Source of the DNA: Burkholderiaceae bacterium
Lineage (GTDB): Bacteria > Pseudomonadota > Gammaproteobacteria > Burkholderiales > Burkholderiaceae_C
Reading direction: 5' to 3'
Assembly: GCA_024710165.1 (NCBI GenBank)
Contig: JANJVG010000147.1
Location: 1 to 48,901 of the forward strand
DNA: 48,901 bases
Part shown: piece by piece, positions 25,427-33,209 of the stretch
How the letters are laid out: the number at the start of each line of letters is the position of its first letter
Position numbering within the stretch: position 1 is the stretch's first letter
The notes under the pieces: model-generated
The model's database searches: none
Told to the model about the DNA's origin: nothing
What the model saw: only the letters and a program-made list of their open reading frames with translations
Program-made: the position numbers and the translations under genes

Positions 25427-27342
25427 GGAAGGGCCTGGACAGATTCGGTATCAGGCTCGGCGCCCTCTTCGGCGGCCTGCGACGGTTGCTGGGGCAGCGC
25501 CAGCCGCACCGTGGTGCCCTGGCCCGGCGCCGACTGCACCTGCACGGTGGCACCTATACCCTGGGCGCGTTCGCGCATGATGCCCAACCCGACGTGCAGC
25601 GAATCAGGCGAGCGTTGCACGCTGGAGTCAAAACCCACACCGTCATCCTGCACCTCGAAGACCCAGGGGTGGCGCTGCACACGCAGCTGCACCCTGCTTG
25701 CTTGCGCGTGCTTGCGCACATTCGACAGCGATTCCTGCACCATATGCAAAACCTGGATCTGTACATCCGGGGCCAGCGGCAGCCCGTGCCCGCTCAGCAC
25801 CAGATCGGTGGTGATACCCGTCTGGTGCTCAAACTTGGACAGCGTGGAGCGCAACGCACCTTCGATATCTTCCTGGTTGGCCCGGGTGCGGAAATGCACC
25901 AATAATTCGCGCACATCGGCATAGCATTCGCGTACGCCCACATCGAGTTCGGCCATGCTGCGGTCGCGGGCAGCGGTATTGCCCTTGGCCACCGCATCAC
26001 GCAGCAACTGCGTCTGTATCTTGAGGAAGGCCAGCGACTGCGCGATCGAATCGTGCAACTCGCGCGCCAGCAGGCTGCGCTCTTCTGAAACAGCTGCCTC
26101 GCGCTCCAGGGCGATAGCACGCAGCCCTTCCATGGCGCTGGCCAGATGGCGCACCATCGCTTCAAGCAAGTCGCGCATCTCACTGCTGAGCTCCGCACTG
26201 GAACGGAAGAACAGGTTGAGCTCACCCAGCACACGGTGCTGCACCATCACCGGAATGGCCACCAACACCTCGTAGCCTGCCTCATGACAATGGGGCAGCA
26301 GCATGTCCTTCTGGGAGATGATGGGAATCACACGCGTGCGCGGATGGTCTCCGATGGGGCCGCACAGGCAGGCACCCGCGTTCAGGCAATGCTCACGTTG
26401 TGCAATCACCTTCGGCAGGCCATCGGCAGCTAGGATGACGTAACGCTCGTTGGCTTCGTCGGACCAGCGGACCACGGCAGCGTCAGCCCCAGCAAGTTTG
26501 CGAGCCTGCTGCACAAACCCCTTGGCCAGCGTGGCCAGTGAACCGGCTTCCGAAGCCATGGCGCTGATTTCGTACAAGGCCGACAGGCGCTGGTTCTTGA
26601 TCTCGACACTGGCCGTTTTCTCCCGCACCTTGCGCTCCAGGTCTTGATGCGACGTCTGCAGAGCATGGGCCATGAGGTTGAAGCCCTCGGCCAACTGGCC
26701 AAATTCGTCATCTGACTCCACAGGCATGCGGGTGCCCAGATCCCCCTGGCGCACGCGATCCAGAGCCTGCTGCATTCGCGAAACGGGCGCCAGCACCAGC
26801 AGAAAGCTCAACGCCATGAACACCACAGCCGCCACGATGGCCATGCCCATCATGAAAATCTGGAACACATGGAGCGCCGCAGTCCAGCGTGCAATCTGGA
26901 TTTCGATGGCATCAACGAAACGGTCCACGCCACCGACAAAAGCGTCAGCCTGCGCCGACAGCGTAGCGGCCTCTGGCTTGCGTGAAGCGGACCACGTCTG
27001 TCGCAGGGCAGACCACTCGGAGCGAATGTCCTCGAAACGCGCACGCACATCCTCACTCCAGGGCACGAACAACGGTCGCATCGATGCACCCGAGCGGAGC
27101 AACTCGAGGCTGCCATCAAACTCCTTGGAGAGCACCTGCAGCCGTGCACTGTCCTGCGTTTCCAGTGCCAGGGCCATGCGCACGGTGTACATGCGCAGGC
27201 GACCCGCTTCGTTGACTGCAGCTGCGCCGCCTTCGAGCTTCCAGGTGACCCACAGCGTAAGACCGATGGAGATCAGGGCCAGCATCAGGAAGAGAGATCC
27301 CGTGGCCATGAGCTTTGTCGTCAAAGTGGGGAACCGACGCAT
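25423..27342 (-). CDS. narX: Nitrate/nitrite sensor histidine kinase
   Basis: A 639-residue membrane sensor. TM1 spans about 12-33 and TM2 about 157-186, enclosing a periplasmic helical domain with the nitrate-binding P-box NEAGRLRMYTVRM (44-56), the hallmark of NarX/NarQ. A HAMP linker (about 185-237), a GAF-like central module with C319, C325, C327 and C352 (HCLNAGACLCGP), and a HisKA_3/HATPase_c kinase follow. The phosphorylated histidine is H430 in ELHDSIAQSL, and the N and G boxes are in ESLSNVRKHAQ and GLGIMRERAQ. It phosphorylates NarL when nitrate is bound. It begins 81 bases after the TlpA-like gene, which ends in a likely terminator, so narX should have its own promoter. Confidence 0.94.
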   Translation of the reverse strand: MRRFPTLTTKLMATGSLFLMLALISIGLTLWVTWKLEGGAAAVNEAGRLRMYTVRMALALETQDSARLQVLSKEFDGSLELLRSGASMRPLFVPWSEDVRARFEDIRSEWSALRQTWSASRKPEAATLSAQADAFVGGVDRFVDAIEIQIARWTAALHVFQIFMMGMAIVAAVVFMALSFLLVLAPVSRMQQALDRVRQGDLGTRMPVESDDEFGQLAEGFNLMAHALQTSHQDLERKVREKTASVEIKNQRLSALYEISAMASEAGSLATLAKGFVQQARKLAGADAAVVRWSDEANERYVILAADGLPKVIAQREHCLNAGACLCGPIGDHPRTRVIPIISQKDMLLPHCHEAGYEVLVAIPVMVQHRVLGELNLFFRSSAELSSEMRDLLEAMVRHLASAMEGLRAIALEREAAVSEERSLLARELHDSIAQSLAFLKIQTQLLRDAVAKGNTAARDRSMAELDVGVRECYADVRELLVHFRTRANQEDIEGALRSTLSKFEHQTGITTDLVLSGHGLPLAPDVQIQVLHMVQESLSNVRKHAQASRVQLRVQRHPWVFEVQDDGVGFDSSVQRSPDSLHVGLGIMRERAQGIGATVQVQSAPGQGTTVRLALPQQPSQAAEEGAEPDTESVQALP

Positions 27343-27393
27343 GCGAGCAGTGTACGAGAAGGCGGGTGTGGCAGGCTCTCACCTGCTAGAAGA

Positions 27394-27422
27394 CTGGGTG
27401 CGCAATCGAAGGCGCCACCCAG
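27394..27422 (-). terminator. Probable terminator of the TlpA-like gene
   Basis: Directly after the stop codon (minus strand) CTGGGTG-(bulge)-CGC pairs with GCG-CACCCAG around an 8-base loop, then TCTTCT. The T-run is weak. A further CAGG/CCTG inverted repeat lies just beyond (27372-27386). Confidence 0.45.
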
Positions 27423-27423
27423 G

Positions 27424-27927
27424 TCAGGCTTCGACGAGCAATCGCTCGATCAAACGGTGCAGTTCTTCAAAGTTGGGCGGACCGACATAGGTTTTCACGA
27501 TCTGCCCACGTTTGTTGACGATGTAGGTGGTGGGCGTGACACGCACGTCCCCCCAGGCCTTGGCAACGGCACCCGTGTTGTCCAGCGCCACCTTGAAGGG
27601 CAGTTTGCGCGATTCGGCGAAGTTGACCACGTAACTGGGCGGGTCGTAGCTCATGGCTACGGCCAGCGTCTCGAATCCGCGCGCCTGGTATTTTTGGTAA
27701 GTGGCGACAATCTCTGGCATTTCCGCCACGCAGCTGGTACAGCTGGTGGCCCAGAAATTGATCAAGGTCACCTTGCCACGCAAATCGGCCGTCGTCTGGC
27801 TCGACCCATCGAGCAGAACGAAGGTGGATTCCGGCGCTTCAGCCCGGCTGGCGCCCAGCAGCGCCCAAGTGCCGACCGAGGCTGCAGCGGCCAAGGCCAC
27901 CGCGATCAACGCATGTTTGAATCGCAT
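27424..27927 (-). CDS. TlpA-like thiol:disulfide oxidoreductase
   Basis: A 167-residue thioredoxin-fold protein with an N-terminal signal or anchor (MRFKHALIAVALAAAASVGTW begins the protein; the helix is about 6-25), so it acts in the periplasm. The active site is C63-T-S-C66 in NFWATSCTSCVAEMP, differing from the usual CxPC by a serine before the second cysteine. The cis-Pro loop is VTPTTYIV. TlpA/ResA-type proteins reduce apocytochrome or copper-chaperone cysteines, which suits a respiratory locus. The ATG at 27927 is followed by a classic signal; the longer frame is not. It lies just upstream of narX on the same strand, but a hairpin separates them. Confidence 0.87.
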   Translation of the reverse strand: MRFKHALIAVALAAAASVGTWALLGASRAEAPESTFVLLDGSSQTTADLRGKVTLINFWATSCTSCVAEMPEIVATYQKYQARGFETLAVAMSYDPPSYVVNFAESRKLPFKVALDNTGAVAKAWGDVRVTPTTYIVNKRGQIVKTYVGPPNFEELHRLIERLLVEA

Positions 27928-28052
27928 ACAACTTCCCAAGAAAATGGCCGCCATTGTGCGGCAGGACGGACAGCAGAGCCTTGGGACACGCCAGCGCGCC
28001 AAAGGTTCACCCGAACACGCATGCGCAGGCACATCTGCCGATAATCCACCGC

Positions 28053-28595
28053 ATGACAAGAAAAAGTGGAACGGTGGCCCTCGCATTGCTCACTGCCTGC
28101 AGCCCCGCACTGAACTGGCGCCAGATCTCTCTGCCTGAGGCGGGCCTCCTGGCCAGCCTGCCCTGCAAGCCCGATCAGGTAGAGCGCACCGTGGAATTGG
28201 CCGGAGCACCCGTGACCATGCACATGGCTGGTTGCGAGACCGGAGACACCACGTTTGCTGTGGCTTGCGCGCGCCTGAGCGACCCCGCCCTCGCAGGCGC
28301 TGCGCTGACACACTGGCGAGCCGCCGTTCTGACAGGCATGCAGGCGCCAGCGGCTGGGCAACCCGGCGCACCAGAGCCTGCTCCGTACCACCTGGCAGGT
28401 GCGCTGGAATTACCCCAGTCGCTCCAGGTGACAGCCCAGGGCAAGAGCTCCGAGGGCCGCGCCATGGCGGCGCAGGCAGTGTGGTTTGCACGCGTGAAGG
28501 CCGCGCAGGTACACGTCTGCCATGCCGTCCTGTTGAGCAGCCGCGCCCTTACCGAGGCCGCAGAACCATTTTTTTCCGGGCTTGAGCTGCAGTGA
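28053..28595 (+). CDS. Small putative lipoprotein
   Basis: A 180-residue protein with a short lipoprotein signal: MTRKSGTVALALLTAC, where C16 follows a LLTA lipobox. The mature part is weakly hydrophilic with three further cysteine pairs' worth of residues (segments LPCKPDQVERTVELAG, AGCETGDTTFAVAC, VHVCHAVLLSS), possibly disulfide-bonded in the periplasm. I do not recognise the family. It is divergent from the TlpA-like gene (125 bases between) and its TGA overlaps the GTG start of the MFS gene, so it opens the plus-strand run to ptsI. The longer frame to 27954 is not used because MTRKSG gives a proper lipobox signal. Confidence 0.7.
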   Translation: MTRKSGTVALALLTACSPALNWRQISLPEAGLLASLPCKPDQVERTVELAGAPVTMHMAGCETGDTTFAVACARLSDPALAGAALTHWRAAVLTGMQAPAAGQPGAPEPAPYHLAGALELPQSLQVTAQGKSSEGRAMAAQAVWFARVKAAQVHVCHAVLLSSRALTEAAEPFFSGLELQ

Positions 28596-29836
28596 CTTTG
28601 CTCACGCGACGCGCGGCCACCCTGGTTTTTCTGGCGTTTGCCTTTGCCTATTTTTTGTCCTCGTTGCTGCGCGCCGTGACGGCGACCCTGGCGCCCACCC
28701 TGGCCCAGGAGTTCATGCTCCAGGCGCGCGATCTGGGGCTGTTGTCGGGCGGCTATTTTCTGGGGTTTTCGGCCACGCAATTGCCCCTGGGGAAGTGGCT
28801 TGACCGCCATGGCCCCCGCAAGGTCCAGCTGGGTTTTCTGGGGGTTGCGGTTGCGGGGTGTCTGGTGTTCTCGCTGGCCGACCATTTTGCCGGGCTGCTG
28901 GCGGGACGTGTTCTGGTGGGCGCCGGTGTCAGCGCCTGCCTGATGGCCCCGCTCACGGGCTACCGGCGCTGGTTCACGCCCACCGCACAGATGCGGGCCA
29001 ATTCCTGGATGCTGATGACCGGCTCGCTCGGCATGGTGGCCTCCACACTGCCCGTGCAGTGGCTGCTTCCCGTGCTGGGATGGCGACCGCTGTTCTGGGG
29101 GCTGGCAACGCTGGTGCTGTTGTCGATGGCGTGGATGGCTCTGGGGGTGCCTCGCTGGCATACGGCAGACAGTGCACCGGCCACCCCCGGCGCCACCACC
29201 GAAGACGGCTATGGAATGGTCTGGCGCAACCCCTACTTTCAGCGCCTGGCGCCACTGGGCTTCTTCAGCTACGGAGGCATGGTGGCCATGCAGACGCTCT
29301 GGGCAGGCCCCTGGATGCAGAAGGTGGCGGGGTACACACCCCTGGAGGCTGCCACCGGTCTTTTCTGGATCAATGTCTCGATGCTGTGCACCTTCTGGGC
29401 CTGGGGCATGCTCAACCCCTGGCTGCTGCGCAAGGGACTGGGGGCCAACCGTCTGATGACCCTGGGTCTGCCATGGAGCCTGGTGGTGCTCGCACTGATC
29501 GTTGTCCTGGGCCCGCAGGCGGGAGCCGGGGCCTGGGCGCTGTTCTGCATGACCAGCACCTTCGTCACCCTTTCGCAGCCCGCACTGGCCATGACATTTC
29601 CGCAGGCCCTGGCCGGGCGTGCGCTGTCGGCCTACAACCTGGTGATCTTTGTGGGCGCGTTCGTGGTGCAGTGGGGGGTGGGCCTGGCGGTCGATGGACT
29701 GACCGCAGCGGGAGCAGCTACACACGCGTCTTACCAAGGTGCCATGGTGCTGTACATGGCCTGCAATGCTACGGCCTATGCGTGGTTCGTGCTGCGCGGG
29801 CGCAGCGATAATGCACAGGGTACGGCCCCACCATGA
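28592..29836 (+). CDS. MFS transporter
   Basis: A 414-residue major facilitator permease with about twelve helices. The N-terminal half carries the MFS loop GKWLDRHGPRKVQLGFLG between TM2 and TM3. The start is a GTG whose G-T-G-A overlaps the stop of the lipoprotein gene, and its own stop overlaps the EIIA start by ATGA. The substrate is unknown; nothing specific for sugars, drugs or nitrate is visible. Its position between a lipoprotein and the regulatory PTS genes is unusual as far as I recall, since related betaproteobacteria often have glutathione synthase before EIIA. Probably an inner-membrane exporter or importer. Confidence 0.85.
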   Translation: MTLLTRRAATLVFLAFAFAYFLSSLLRAVTATLAPTLAQEFMLQARDLGLLSGGYFLGFSATQLPLGKWLDRHGPRKVQLGFLGVAVAGCLVFSLADHFAGLLAGRVLVGAGVSACLMAPLTGYRRWFTPTAQMRANSWMLMTGSLGMVASTLPVQWLLPVLGWRPLFWGLATLVLLSMAWMALGVPRWHTADSAPATPGATTEDGYGMVWRNPYFQRLAPLGFFSYGGMVAMQTLWAGPWMQKVAGYTPLEAATGLFWINVSMLCTFWAWGMLNPWLLRKGLGANRLMTLGLPWSLVVLALIVVLGPQAGAGAWALFCMTSTFVTLSQPALAMTFPQALAGRALSAYNLVIFVGAFVVQWGVGLAVDGLTAAGAATHASYQGAMVLYMACNATAYAWFVLRGRSDNAQGTAPP

Positions 29837-30279
29837 GCACGCGCATATTCATCATCGCCCACGCCCCGCTGGCCCATGCGCTGCGCGAGTGTGCCCTGCA
29901 TGTTTTCACCGACTGCGCCGACAGCGTGGTGACGCTCGATGTGCAAGCTGATGCATCCCCTGAAGACTCTCTGGCGCAGGCCCGAAACCTGCTTGGGGCG
30001 CTGGGCGATCCCCCAACGCTGGTGCTGACCGACGTGTTTGGCGCCACACCCTGCAATGTGGCACAACGTCTGGTGGAGGAGCGCCAAGCCCGTCTCGTGA
30101 CTGGCGTGAACCTTCCCATGCTGCTGCGCACCGTATGCTACCGCGCCGAATCGCTCGATGCCCTGGTGCAGCGCGCCGTGGTGGGCGGCACCCAGGGGGT
30201 GATGCAGGTGGCGGCCACAGCACCCCAGAATCAGAATCCCAGACCCCATGATCAAGACCCAAACGACCATCAACAATAA
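29833..30279 (+). CDS. PTS EIIA, mannose family
   Basis: A 148-residue EIIA(Man)-type phosphocarrier. The phosphorylated histidine is H10 in MSTRIFIIAHAPLA, followed by a TLVLTDVFGATPCNVA segment typical of the fold. Residues after about 128 form a Gln/Pro/Asp-rich tail that overlaps the HPr gene by 32 bases. With HPr and EI but no EIIB or EIIC it belongs to an incomplete PTS, which in betaproteobacteria is thought to have regulatory roles (for example carbon storage in Ralstonia) rather than sugar uptake. Start and stop both overlap neighbours, showing tight coupling. Confidence 0.9.
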   Translation: MSTRIFIIAHAPLAHALRECALHVFTDCADSVVTLDVQADASPEDSLAQARNLLGALGDPPTLVLTDVFGATPCNVAQRLVEERQARLVTGVNLPMLLRTVCYRAESLDALVQRAVVGGTQGVMQVAATAPQNQNPRPHDQDPNDHQQ

Positions 30280-30517
30280 ACTGGGCCTGCACGCCCGTGC
30301 ATCAGCCAAGCTTACCAAGCTCGCCGGCAGCTTTCCCTGCGATGTTTTCATGAGCAGGGGCGAGCGCCGCATCAATGCCAAAAGCATCATGGGGGTGATG
30401 ATGCTGGCAGCGGGCATGGGCACCACGGTGGAGATCGAGACCAGCGGCGATCGCGAGCAGGAGGCCATGAATGCCCTGCTGGCGCTGATTGCCGACAAGT
30501 TTGGCGAGGGCGAATGA
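30248..30517 (+). CDS. ptsH: Phosphocarrier protein HPr
   Basis: An 89-residue HPr. The EI-phosphorylated histidine is H15 in NKLGLHARASAKLT, and S46 in INAKSIMGVMMLA is the regulatory serine position; both are conserved. HPr takes phosphate from EI and gives it to EIIA(Man) encoded just before. The gene begins inside the end of the EIIA gene in another frame. The presence of Ser46 would allow control by an HPr kinase, but no hprK is in the window. Confidence 0.94.
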   Translation: MIKTQTTINNKLGLHARASAKLTKLAGSFPCDVFMSRGERRINAKSIMGVMMLAAGMGTTVEIETSGDREQEAMNALLALIADKFGEGE

Positions 30518-30563
30518 CTATGCGCCCGACGGCACCCCCCGTGCGGGCTGAAAGGAGAGGGCA

Positions 30564-32321
30564 ATGACGTTTTCCGTTCCGGGCCTGGCCGTGGCGCGTG
30601 GCATTGCGATCGGACGTGCCGTTCTGGTGGGCGCCAGCCGCGTGGAGGTTGCGCATTACTTCATCGAAGCGCATCAGATCGAAAGCGAAATCGACCGTGT
30701 GCGCCGTGGACGCAATGCTGTGGTGGACGAGCTGCAGCGCTTGCAGGAAGAGATGCCGCAGGATGCCCCGCATGAACTGGCAGCCCTGCTGGACGTGCAT
30801 TTGATGCTATTGCAGGACGAGATGCTGACCAGCGGTGTCAAGCACTGGATCACCGAGCGCCTGTACAACGCCGAATGGGCGCTGACCACGCAACTGGAAG
30901 TGATCGGCCGCCAGTTTGACGAAATGGAAGACGACTACCTGCGTGAGCGCAAGGCCGATCTGGAGCAGGTGGTGGACCGCATTTTGCGGCACATGAAAGG
31001 CATGGCCCATCCGGTGGCTCCCTCCCCTGGCAGCCCGCGGCGCAAGACACAGCAGGATCTGCTGCTCGACGATACGGTCGATGTGCCTCTGGTGCTGGTG
31101 GCACACGACCTCTCGCCAGCCGACATGCTGTTATTCAAGAAGAGTGTGTTTGCCGGCTTCGTGACCGACGTGGGCGGAAAAACCTCGCACACGGCCATCG
31201 TCGCGCGCAGCATGGACATTCCGGCGGTGGTGGGCGCCCGTGCGGCCAGCCAGCTTGTACGCCAGGACGACTGGGTCATCATTGACGGGGATGCAGGGGT
31301 GATGATCGTCGACCCCTCCCCCATCATCCTGGCCGAATACGGCTTTCGCCAGCGCCAGATCGAACTGGAGCGCCAGCGCCTGGCGCGGCTGCGGCATACG
31401 CCCGCCATCACGATTGACGGACAAAAAGTCGATCTGCTGGCCAACATCGAAATGCCGGACGACGCCCCTGCAGCCGTGGCAGCCGGAGCGGTAGGGGTGG
31501 GTCTGTTCCGCACCGAATTCCTTTTCATGGGCCGCATGGACAACCTGCCTGACGAGGAAGAGCAGTACCTCGCTTACCGACAGGTCGTAGAAAGCATGCA
31601 GGGCCTGCCAGTCACCATTCGCACCATCGACATCGGCGCCGACAAGCCCTTGGACAAGGTGCACCGGGGCGACATCCTGAATCCGGCACTCGGTCTGCGT
31701 GCCATCCGCTGGAGCCTGGCAGACCCGGCGATGTTCCGTGCGCAACTGCGCGCGCTGATGCGCGCCGCTGCACATGGTCAGGTGAACATCCTCTTTCCGA
31801 TGCTCGCCCACCCCAGCGAAATCGCACAAACATTGGCACAGGTGCACCTGGCACGCGCCGAACTCGATGCCCGTGGCACCGTGCACGGGCCAACCCGGCT
31901 GGGGGCCATGATTGAGGTCCCCGCCGCGGCACTGATGACGCGATATTTCCTGCAGTATTTCGACTTTCTGTCCATTGGCACGAACGATCTCATCCAGTAC
32001 ACCCTGGCTATCGATCGCGCCGACGAATCGGTCTCACACCTCTACGATCCCCTGCATCCGGCCGTACTCCGTCTGGTGGCCGACGTGATTTCCGAGTGCA
32101 CAGCGCAGGGCAAGAGCGTCTCGGTATGTGGCGAGACCGCGGGAGATGCGACCATGACGCGCCTGCTGCTTGGGCTGGGACTTCGCAGCTTTTCCATGCA
32201 CCCGGCACAAATCCTGGCCATCAAGCAGGAAGTGCTGCGCGCCGACACCCGCAAGCTGTCGGTGTGGGCGCAAAACGTTCTGTCCGGAGCAGAGCAAGCC
32301 TCCACTGCCACAGCGGGCTGA
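30564..32321 (+). CDS. ptsI: PEP-protein phosphotransferase (EI)
   Basis: A 585-residue enzyme I, which autophosphorylates from phosphoenolpyruvate and passes phosphate to HPr. The active-site histidine is H209 in GGKTSHTAIVARS. The N-terminal HPr-binding helices (about 30-140) and the C-terminal PEP-binding barrel with GLFRTEFLFMGR, a FLSIGTNDLIQYTLA segment and the VCGETAGD cysteine are all visible. A GGAGAGGG site precedes the ATG, 46 bases after ptsH. It ends 11 bases from the convergent M48 peptidase gene. Confidence 0.95.
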   Translation: MTFSVPGLAVARGIAIGRAVLVGASRVEVAHYFIEAHQIESEIDRVRRGRNAVVDELQRLQEEMPQDAPHELAALLDVHLMLLQDEMLTSGVKHWITERLYNAEWALTTQLEVIGRQFDEMEDDYLRERKADLEQVVDRILRHMKGMAHPVAPSPGSPRRKTQQDLLLDDTVDVPLVLVAHDLSPADMLLFKKSVFAGFVTDVGGKTSHTAIVARSMDIPAVVGARAASQLVRQDDWVIIDGDAGVMIVDPSPIILAEYGFRQRQIELERQRLARLRHTPAITIDGQKVDLLANIEMPDDAPAAVAAGAVGVGLFRTEFLFMGRMDNLPDEEEQYLAYRQVVESMQGLPVTIRTIDIGADKPLDKVHRGDILNPALGLRAIRWSLADPAMFRAQLRALMRAAAHGQVNILFPMLAHPSEIAQTLAQVHLARAELDARGTVHGPTRLGAMIEVPAAALMTRYFLQYFDFLSIGTNDLIQYTLAIDRADESVSHLYDPLHPAVLRLVADVISECTAQGKSVSVCGETAGDATMTRLLLGLGLRSFSMHPAQILAIKQEVLRADTRKLSVWAQNVLSGAEQASTATAG

Positions 32322-32332
32322 GCGCGCAGCAC

Positions 32333-33178
32333 CTACCGGGCCGCCGCCTCATACAGACCCTGAACCCTGGGCACGTTTTGCTGCAATTCGCGAATGCGCT
32401 CCGGGCCACTGGGGTGGGTCGATAAAAAGGCCAGCCCGCCCTGCGCCGAACCTGTGGCATTGCCCATTTTTTGCCACAGGCTGACCGCTGCTGCGGGGTT
32501 GAAACCGGCACGGGCTGCCAGTTCCAACCCCACCAGATCGGCGTCGCTCTCGTCGCTGCGGCTGAACTTCAAGGTCAGCAACTGGCCGCCCAGGCTGGCC
32601 GCAAGACTGCCCAGATCCCCCAGGCCCAGCAGCTGCGACCCCAGGCGCAGCGTCAGGTTGGTGGCCTGCGTCTTGGCGATACGCTCACGTGCATGCTCAC
32701 GCAGGGCGTGTGCCATTTCATGCCCCATGACCATGGCGGTTTCATCATCGGTCAGACGCAGCTGGTCCAGAATACCGGTGTAGAACGCGATTTTTCCGCC
32801 CGGCATGCAGAACGCATTGATCTGCTTGCTACCGATCAGGTTGACCTCCCAGCGCCAGTGCCGTGCACGGTCGTTCCAGGGGATGGTGAACGGAATCAGC
32901 CGGCGGGCAATGGCATGCAGGCGCTCCAGTTGCGGGTGCCCCGCCGGCGCCAGGGCGCGCTGGGCCCGGGCCTGGGTGAGCAACTGGCCATATTGCTGCA
33001 CGGCAGACTGCTCCAGGGTTTCGGCTGGAACCAGCCGGCGAAGACTCGATGCCGACCCCACATCCACCTGCGCCAGCGCCGGAGCCACCGCACTGGCGCC
33101 CGCAGCAAGCAGAAACGCCCTGCGGGCAGACCACGACGAGGAGGAAGCAACGACAGGGGTGGGGCAAAACAGGCACAT
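32333..33178 (-). CDS. M48 family metallopeptidase
   Basis: A 281-residue exported zinc peptidase of the BepA/LoiP-like M48 family. The zinc site is H153-E-M-A-H157 (HExxH) with E210 in ESDADLVGLEL as third ligand. The N-terminus carries a twin-arginine-like signal SARRAFLLAAGASAVAPALA (17-36), pointing to the periplasm. Members take part in outer-membrane protein quality control. The ATG at 33178 was chosen for the signal; a start 33 bases upstream would leave no room before the divergent ampG (33210). Convergent with ptsI. Confidence 0.88.
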   Translation of the reverse strand: MCLFCPTPVVASSSSWSARRAFLLAAGASAVAPALAQVDVGSASSLRRLVPAETLEQSAVQQYGQLLTQARAQRALAPAGHPQLERLHAIARRLIPFTIPWNDRARHWRWEVNLIGSKQINAFCMPGGKIAFYTGILDQLRLTDDETAMVMGHEMAHALREHARERIAKTQATNLTLRLGSQLLGLGDLGSLAASLGGQLLTLKFSRSDESDADLVGLELAARAGFNPAAAVSLWQKMGNATGSAQGGLAFLSTHPSGPERIRELQQNVPRVQGLYEAAAR

Positions 33179-33209
33179 ACGGGAATAATAGACAAAAACA
33201 CACCGCCCC

